The notes beneath the pieces were generated by a model. It searched no databases and was not told the origin of the DNA. It saw only the letters and a program-made list of their open reading frames with translations. Position numbers and translations under genes: made by a program. Below are positions 59,317 through 64,000 of a stretch of 64,000 bases of DNA, in pieces. Source of the DNA: Streptomyces sp. cf386 (GTDB lineage: Bacteria; Actinomycetota; Actinomycetes; Streptomycetales; Streptomycetaceae). How positions within the stretch are numbered: the stretch's first letter is position 1; each line of letters begins with the position of its first letter. The DNA lies in assembly GCF_900103585.1 (NCBI RefSeq), contig NZ_FNHV01000008.1, positions 312,850 through 376,849 of the forward strand, read 5' to 3'.

Positions 59317-60249
59317 TCAAGGGGTTTCGTCAAGATCAGCTGATGAGCTGTGATTTGCGGCAAGCAGGTCCAAGGAGCGTGCGCGCACTTCCCGTTCGGT
59401 GGCCAGTGTGATGAACTCCGCGGCCTGCTTCGGGCCAACCAGTCCCTCCACGGCCTGCATTGTCTCCACGGAGATCGGTACGTTTCGAGTGCTTTTGCGA
59501 GGATCGGGCTCCTCGTCCGCTCCGAGGTGCTGACGTAGGTGCCGTACCGCCAACAGGCGCATCGCACGCGCGAGTTCCGCGTCCACCGTGTGCTGGGCGA
59601 GCGGACGCAGCCGCCGTACGAGAGAGGCCGCTTCGGCCGCTTCCGCGTCGGTCGGGAGGTGTGGTCCGTCGAGATAGCGGGCGAAGACGTGTTCGGTGGT
59701 GAACTCCAGGAAACGGGCGGCGATGTGCTCGACCTGGACTCTCAACTCCCTTAGGTGATCGGAGATCGCGGACAGCGGAACCCCGGCTTCGTGCAACTCG
59801 ACGGCCACGGCGAGTTCTTGAGGGCTCGGCACGAGGAAGGAATCCGGGTCGCCCGGCACCGGTTCCAGTACGCCGAGCTCCACGGCGTCGGCCACCGCCG
59901 CGTCGTCCGGGGTGCCGCCGAAGCGCTCGTCCAGCTCGGCGCGGGAGATCCGCACCGCCTCCTCGTCGGTCCACGGCCCCTCCACCTCGGCGGCCAGACC
60001 GAGCACCCCGCCCAGGCCACGACCGGCGTCCCAGGCCTCCAGCAACTCCTTGATGGAGGCCAGGGTGTAGCCGCGGTCGAGGAGGTCGGCGATCTGGCGC
60101 AGGCGGACGAGATGGGCGTCCGAGTAGACGTTGGCGCGCCCACGGCGCTCGGGGCGGGGGAGCAGGCCGCGGTCCTGGTAGGCGCGGATGGTGCGGACGG
60201 TGGCGCCGCTGAGGTGCGCGAGGTCCTCGATTCGGTGGGCATGGTCCAC
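59317..60249 (-). CDS. MerR-family transcriptional regulator with large C-terminal domain
   Basis: 310 residues. The MerR winged helix at the N-terminus is complete: HRIEDLAHLSGATVRTIRAY, QDRGLLPRPERRGRANVYSDAHLVRLRQIADLLDRGYTLASIKELL in shorter segments. The C-terminal 200 residues are a helical ligand-sensing-type domain with no recognised binding motif. GTG at 60249 has GGAGG 8 nt upstream; the longest frame starts at 60297. Its target is not clear; the promoter regions of the neighbouring hydrolase and M24 genes are candidates. Confidence 0.85.
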   Translation of the reverse strand: MDHAHRIEDLAHLSGATVRTIRAYQDRGLLPRPERRGRANVYSDAHLVRLRQIADLLDRGYTLASIKELLEAWDAGRGLGGVLGLAAEVEGPWTDEEAVRISRAELDERFGGTPDDAAVADAVELGVLEPVPGDPDSFLVPSPQELAVAVELHEAGVPLSAISDHLRELRVQVEHIAARFLEFTTEHVFARYLDGPHLPTDAEAAEAASLVRRLRPLAQHTVDAELARAMRLLAVRHLRQHLGADEEPDPRKSTRNVPISVETMQAVEGLVGPKQAAEFITLATEREVRARSLDLLAANHSSSADLDETP

Positions 60250-60349
60250 GCTCGACGCCTCCGTCCGCTGTAGTGCCGTCAGTTGCAAGCCGTCCACGGC
60301 GGTGGCTGTGTGTCTGCCGCACGCTCCTCGTGCCCTCCGCCGCCTTCGA

Positions 60350-62119
60350 TCACAGCGGTGGCTCCAGCCGTGCGATCGCCCGCAACGCCCTCGGCGTGAA
60401 CCTGGACATGAGATACGACCCGCGCGCCTCCGGCGTCACCGGAACGACGGCCTCACCGCGCACCACCGCCCGCAGAATCGCGTCGGCGACCTTCTCCGGC
60501 GGGTAGTTCCGCAGTCCGTACAGCCGCGCGGACTTCTTCTGGCGCCGCTTCTCCTCTTCGGCGTCGACCCCGGCGAAGTGCGCGGTCGAGGTGATGTTGG
60601 TGTTGACGAGGCCGGGGCATATCGCGGTCACGCCGATGCCCTGGCCGGCCAGCTCCGCCCGCAGGCATTCGCTGAGCATCAGCACGGCGGCCTTGGAGGT
60701 GCTATAGGCGGGCAGCGCCTTGGAGGGCTGGTACGCCGCAGCCGACGCGGTGTTGACGATGTGGCCGCCCTGACCGCGCTCGGCCATCTGCCGGCCGAAG
60801 AGGCGGCAGCCGTGGATGACGCCCCAGAGGTTGACGTCGAGGACCTTCTTCCAGTCCTCCGGTGTGGTGTCGAAGAAGGAGCCGGACAGGCCGATCCCGG
60901 CGTTGTTCACCAGGACGTCCACCACGCCGTAGTCCCTGGCGACCTTCTCGGCGAGCTTCTCCATGGCCTGTTCGTCGGAGACGTCGACGGTCTCCGCCCA
61001 GGCCTCGGGCGCGCCGATCAGACGCGACATCTCGGCGGTGCGGGCCGCGGTCTCGGCGTCCCGGTCGACGGCGACCACGCGCGCGCCGGCCTCGGCGAAC
61101 GCGTACGCCGTCGCCCGCCCGATGCCGCTGCCGGCGCCCGTGACGAGGACGAGCTGACCGCCGAAGCGATCGGCGTACTTGCCGGTCGCCGTCACCCCTT
61201 CAGGACGGCCGCCTTCCACGGATGTCACGAACTCCGTGATCCACGCCGCCAGTTGGTCGGGGCGACTGCGGGGGATCCAGTGCTTCGCGGGAAGCGTGCG
61301 CCGGGTCAGCTGCGGAACCCACTGCTCCAGTTCGTCGTAGAGCCGCTCGGACAAGAACGCGTCCCCGAGGGGCGTGATGAGCTGCACGGGCGCGTGTGCG
61401 TACGCGTCCGCGCGCGGACGGCGCAGTCGGGCCCGGATGTTGTCGCGGTACAGCCAGGCCCCGTGCGCCGCGTCCCTCGGCAGCGACGACGTCGGGTAGC
61501 CGCCGCCGGGGACCTTCTCCATGCGTTCCAGGATGCGCGGCCAGGTCTTGCCGAGGGGGCCGCGCCAGGCCAGTTCGGGCAGCACGGGCGTGTGCAGCGC
61601 GTAGACGTACCAGGACTTGGCGCCCTGGCCGAGGAGTTGACCGACCCGGCGTGGGGTGGGGCGCTTCAGGCGCCTGTTGATCCAGTGGCCGAAGTGGTCG
61701 AGGGACGGACCGGACATCGAGGTGAACGAGGCGATCCGGCCCTCGGTGCGCTCGACGGTGGTGAACTCCCAGGACTGCACCGAGCCCCAGTCGTGCCCCA
61801 CCAGATGGACGGGCTTGCCCGGGCTGACCGCGTCCACGACGGCCAGGAAGTCGTCCGTCAGCTTCTCCAGCGTGAACCCGCCCCGCAGCGGCTGCGGCGC
61901 GCTGGACCGGCCGTGCCCCCGGACGTCGTACAGCACGACATGGAAGCGGTCGGCCAGCCGTGGCGCGATCTGGGACCACACCTCTTTGCTGTCCGGGTAG
62001 CCGTGCACGAGGATCACCGTCGGCTGCCCGGGGTCGCCCAGCTCGGCGACGCACAGCTCGACCCCGCCGGTCCGCACCCGGCGCTCACGCGCGCCCTGAA
62101 GAGTCACCGGCACCGTCAC
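60350..62119 (-). CDS. Bifunctional alpha/beta hydrolase - short-chain dehydrogenase fusion (EphD-like)
   Basis: 589 residues in two enzymes. Residues 1-300 are an alpha/beta hydrolase: VILVHGYPDSKEVW, the oxyanion region, nucleophile elbow GHDWGS near 105, YDVRGHGRS. Residues 310-589 are an SDR: VLVTGAGSGIGRATAYAFA (Rossmann), NNAGIG, and the active-site YSTSKAA. This arrangement matches mycobacterial EphD, an epoxide hydrolase fused to a dehydrogenase. GTG 62119 overlaps the stop of the M24 peptidase by 4 nt (GTGA), so translation is coupled. Confidence 0.85.
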   Translation of the reverse strand: MTVPVTLQGARERRVRTGGVELCVAELGDPGQPTVILVHGYPDSKEVWSQIAPRLADRFHVVLYDVRGHGRSSAPQPLRGGFTLEKLTDDFLAVVDAVSPGKPVHLVGHDWGSVQSWEFTTVERTEGRIASFTSMSGPSLDHFGHWINRRLKRPTPRRVGQLLGQGAKSWYVYALHTPVLPELAWRGPLGKTWPRILERMEKVPGGGYPTSSLPRDAAHGAWLYRDNIRARLRRPRADAYAHAPVQLITPLGDAFLSERLYDELEQWVPQLTRRTLPAKHWIPRSRPDQLAAWITEFVTSVEGGRPEGVTATGKYADRFGGQLVLVTGAGSGIGRATAYAFAEAGARVVAVDRDAETAARTAEMSRLIGAPEAWAETVDVSDEQAMEKLAEKVARDYGVVDVLVNNAGIGLSGSFFDTTPEDWKKVLDVNLWGVIHGCRLFGRQMAERGQGGHIVNTASAAAYQPSKALPAYSTSKAAVLMLSECLRAELAGQGIGVTAICPGLVNTNITSTAHFAGVDAEEEKRRQKKSARLYGLRNYPPEKVADAILRAVVRGEAVVPVTPEARGSYLMSRFTPRALRAIARLEPPL

Positions 62120-62967
62120 TTCTCCTCCGCCCAGCGCCGCACATGCGGCAGATCGTCGTCCAGCCAGAAGGCGCTCTCCTCGGGATCCCCGGAGTCGGTC
62201 ACGACGAGGATCTCCTCGAACTTCGCGCCCGTACCCCGGAACCCGAGATGCGGTTCGACCGCCCACAGGCCCGGCTGCGGGGGATGGTCCGAGAAGCGGT
62301 ACGGCGACCACAGCGGGGACCAGCCCTCGCGGTGACCGTGCAACGCGTCGCCCGCCAGGCCCTTCAGGGACTGGGTGCCGAACCCGAAGATATGCGCTGA
62401 CCAGCGGCGTTGCCGTACCCGGTCGACCTTGTGCGCGATCACACCGAAGGGATAGGCACGGTGCCGGTTGGCGTAGCCCTGGCGGACCATGAGCCGGTCC
62501 ACGTCCTCGTAGATCTCCCGCAGCGGCCGTCGCTCGCGCACCTCGCGCAGGATCAGCTCCCGGTGCGCCTCCAGGTCGGCCATCAGCTTGTCCTGCACCG
62601 GGTTGATGCCGAGCGAGCCCGAGTAGCCGATGTCGGCCGTGTAGCCGTCGTACACGGGAGCCATGTCCAGGATGAACGGCATCCCGGGCTCCAGACGGCG
62701 GTTGGTCGGGAAGAACTGCAAGGGGATGCGGAAGTTCACGAACGCCGTGCGGTCCCCGAACCAGGCGAAGGGCAGATGGAACCAGTCCCGCACCCCCCGC
62801 TCACGCAGCCACTCGCGCTGCATGCGCGCCGCCTCGCGCTCGGTGATGCCCGGCTCCAGCTGTGCCGCCACGGCCTCCGCGCACTCGTACGCCAGCCGCT
62901 GGACCCGTCTGAATCCGTGCAATTCATCGGATTCCGTACGGAGTTCGCCTGTCACCGCCGTAGTCAT
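62116..62967 (-). CDS. M24-family metallopeptidase (aminopeptidase P-like)
   Basis: 283 residues, a single pita-bread domain: MPFILDMAPVYDGYTADIGYSG supplies the two metal aspartates, IAHKVDRVRQRRWSAHIFGFGTQ a His, and AVEPHLGFRGTGAKFEEILVVT a Glu. There is no N-terminal domain, so it may not be a true aminopeptidase P. ATG at 62967. It is translationally coupled to the downstream hydrolase-dehydrogenase fusion by a GTGA overlap. Confidence 0.8.
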   Translation of the reverse strand: MTTAVTGELRTESDELHGFRRVQRLAYECAEAVAAQLEPGITEREAARMQREWLRERGVRDWFHLPFAWFGDRTAFVNFRIPLQFFPTNRRLEPGMPFILDMAPVYDGYTADIGYSGSLGINPVQDKLMADLEAHRELILREVRERRPLREIYEDVDRLMVRQGYANRHRAYPFGVIAHKVDRVRQRRWSAHIFGFGTQSLKGLAGDALHGHREGWSPLWSPYRFSDHPPQPGLWAVEPHLGFRGTGAKFEEILVVTDSGDPEESAFWLDDDLPHVRRWAEEK

Positions 62968-63216
62968 GCCACCGCCCCACTTTGTCCACGCTGACTGCGG
63001 TACGTGCCCGTAACTTGACACTGGCGAATGTGACAGTTGTTAGAGGCTGCGTCAATAGGGCTGCCGAGGGCTGTGGAAAACCCCGCTGCCAGGCCCGCCG
63101 ATGGGGAGAACCAGGGCCGCGTTGTTCGACCTCAGGGTGACCCCTAGGTGCCCGTACATCTGGAGTCTGACCTCAAGACAGCTCTACGGGGTGACGACCG
63201 GCGTGGTCCGCGTCAC

Positions 63217-63222
63217 TACCTT
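63217..63222 (+). promoter_or_regulatory. -10 hexamer of a probable leaderless ABC transcript
   Basis: TACCTT followed by 6 nt and the GTG at 63229; no ribosome-binding site lies between them. Confidence 0.5.
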
Positions 63223-63228
63223 CGAAGC

Positions 63229-64000
63229 GTGACTGTGATCGCGACCGAAAGCCTGAGCAAGCGGTTCCCCAGGGTGACCGCGCTTGACCGGCTCTCCGTG
63301 GACGTCGGGCCCGGTGTGACCGGACTCGTCGGAGCCAATGGAGCCGGCAAGTCCACACTGATCAAGATCCTGCTGGGTCTGTCCCCCGCCACCGAGGGCC
63401 GAGCCGAAGTGCTCGGACTCGATGTCGCCACCAAGGGCGCCACCATCCGCGAGCGGGTGGGGTACATGCCGGAGCACGACTGCCTGCCGCCCGACGTCTC
63501 GGCCACCGAGTTCGTCGTGCACATGGCCCGCATGTCCGGCCTGCCGCCCACCGCCGCGCGCGAGCGCACAGCGGACACGCTGCGCCATGTCGGTCTGTAC
63601 GAGGAGCGCTACCGCCCCATCGGCGGCTACTCGACCGGCATGAAGCAGCGCGTGAAGCTGGCGCAGGCCCTGGTCCACGACCCGCAGCTGGTCTTCCTCG
63701 ACGAGCCGACCAACGGCCTCGACCCGGTCGGCCGCGACGACATGCTCGGCCTCATCCGCCGTATCTACACGGACTTCGGCATCTCGGTCCTGGTCACCTC
63801 GCACCTCCTGGGCGAACTGGAGCGCACCTGCGACCACGTCGTCGTGGTCGACGGCGGCAAGCTCCTGCGCTCCAGCTCCACCACCGATTTCACCCAGACC
63901 ACGACGACCCTCGCCATCGAGGTCACCGACACCGACGCACACCCGGACGGCACCCGCGCGGTGCGCGAGGCGCTCCACGCGCGCGGGGTGGACGTTCTCG
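63229..64000 (+). CDS. ABC transporter ATPase (partial, runs off the right edge)
   Basis: About 257 residues are visible. Walker A GANGAGKST lies near 39, the Q loop near 83, signature-like YSTGMKQRVKLAQAL near 137, and Walker B VFLDEPTNGLDPVGRD near 160, typical of ABC-2-type exporter ATPases. A permease gene is expected to follow outside the window. GTG 63229 is chosen because of the TACCTT 6 nt upstream; a second GTG at 63235 is also possible. Function beyond transport unknown. Confidence 0.85.
   Translation, partial: MTVIATESLSKRFPRVTALDRLSVDVGPGVTGLVGANGAGKSTLIKILLGLSPATEGRAEVLGLDVATKGATIRERVGYMPEHDCLPPDVSATEFVVHMARMSGLPPTAARERTADTLRHVGLYEERYRPIGGYSTGMKQRVKLAQALVHDPQLVFLDEPTNGLDPVGRDDMLGLIRRIYTDFGISVLVTSHLLGELERTCDHVVVVDGGKLLRSSSTTDFTQTTTTLAIEVTDTDAHPDGTRAVREALHARGVDVL

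Overview
The window is high-GC actinobacterial DNA and reads as the chromosomal core of a Streptomyces. It carries the ssgR-ssgA sporulation pair and the Streptomyces order of murJ, cca, ino1, class A PBP, femX, rpsF-ssb-rpsR-rplI, dnaB, ptpA, thiC, hisC and cydAB-cydCD. It also holds ten exact copies of the 14-bp ParB site GTTTCACGTGAAAC plus five near matches. In Streptomyces such sites cluster around oriC, so I infer that this is the replichore flank just outside the dnaA/dnaN/parAB/oriC region. No rRNA, tRNA, CRISPR array, insertion sequence, prophage or polyketide/NRPS cluster was recognised.

Layout. 1-6.1 kb, minus strand: a pseudokinase-like membrane protein, the lipid II flippase MurJ and a large secreted/anchored protein. 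6.3-11.8 kb: cca, a small lipoprotein-like gene, an MFS exporter, and a padR-ino1 pair with a palindromic operator. 11.9-19.4 kb: a possible leaderless small ORF in front of a class A PBP, a GT87 membrane glycosyltransferase, an alanine-racemase-like protein, FemX and a small membrane protein. 19.5-24.8 kb: rpsF-ssb-rpsR-rplI, a MATE exporter and dnaB. 24.9-34.7 kb: accessory enzymes, acetyltransferases, MarR/MFS, a flavohaemoglobin with a long Pro/Ala-rich N-terminus, NUDIX and LysR. 34.9-39.3 kb: a trans-sulfuration enzyme coupled to ptpA, small membrane proteins, ssgR and ssgA. 39.5-43.5 kb: a YibE/F-like protein and thiC under a TPP riboswitch. 43.6-49.1 kb: a membrane protein, a metallophosphatase, a LacI regulator and hisC. 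49.1-55.4 kb: the Rex-controlled cytochrome bd operon. 55.5-64 kb: an M23 peptidase, a HAD phosphatase, a luciferase-like monooxygenase, KptA, a MerR regulator, a hydrolase-dehydrogenase fusion, an M24 peptidase, and the start of an ABC ATPase that runs off the end.

How it fits together. Cell-envelope construction (MurJ, PBP, GT87, FemX, M23, SsgA), replication and translation (dnaB, ssb, ribosomal proteins) and chromosome segregation sites (parS) are interleaved. The most unusual feature is how the parS sites are placed. Two form the centres of perfect 38-42-bp palindromes at convergent gene ends. One supplies the probable GTG start codon of cydCD. A degenerate pair makes up an added arm of the thiC riboswitch.

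Many genes have a TANNNT hexamer 6-8 nt before the start codon, which suggests leaderless transcripts. Start codons were moved inward from the longest ORF wherever family length, a ribosome-binding site or such a promoter supported it. All function calls come from reading motifs and gene order; no database search was run.
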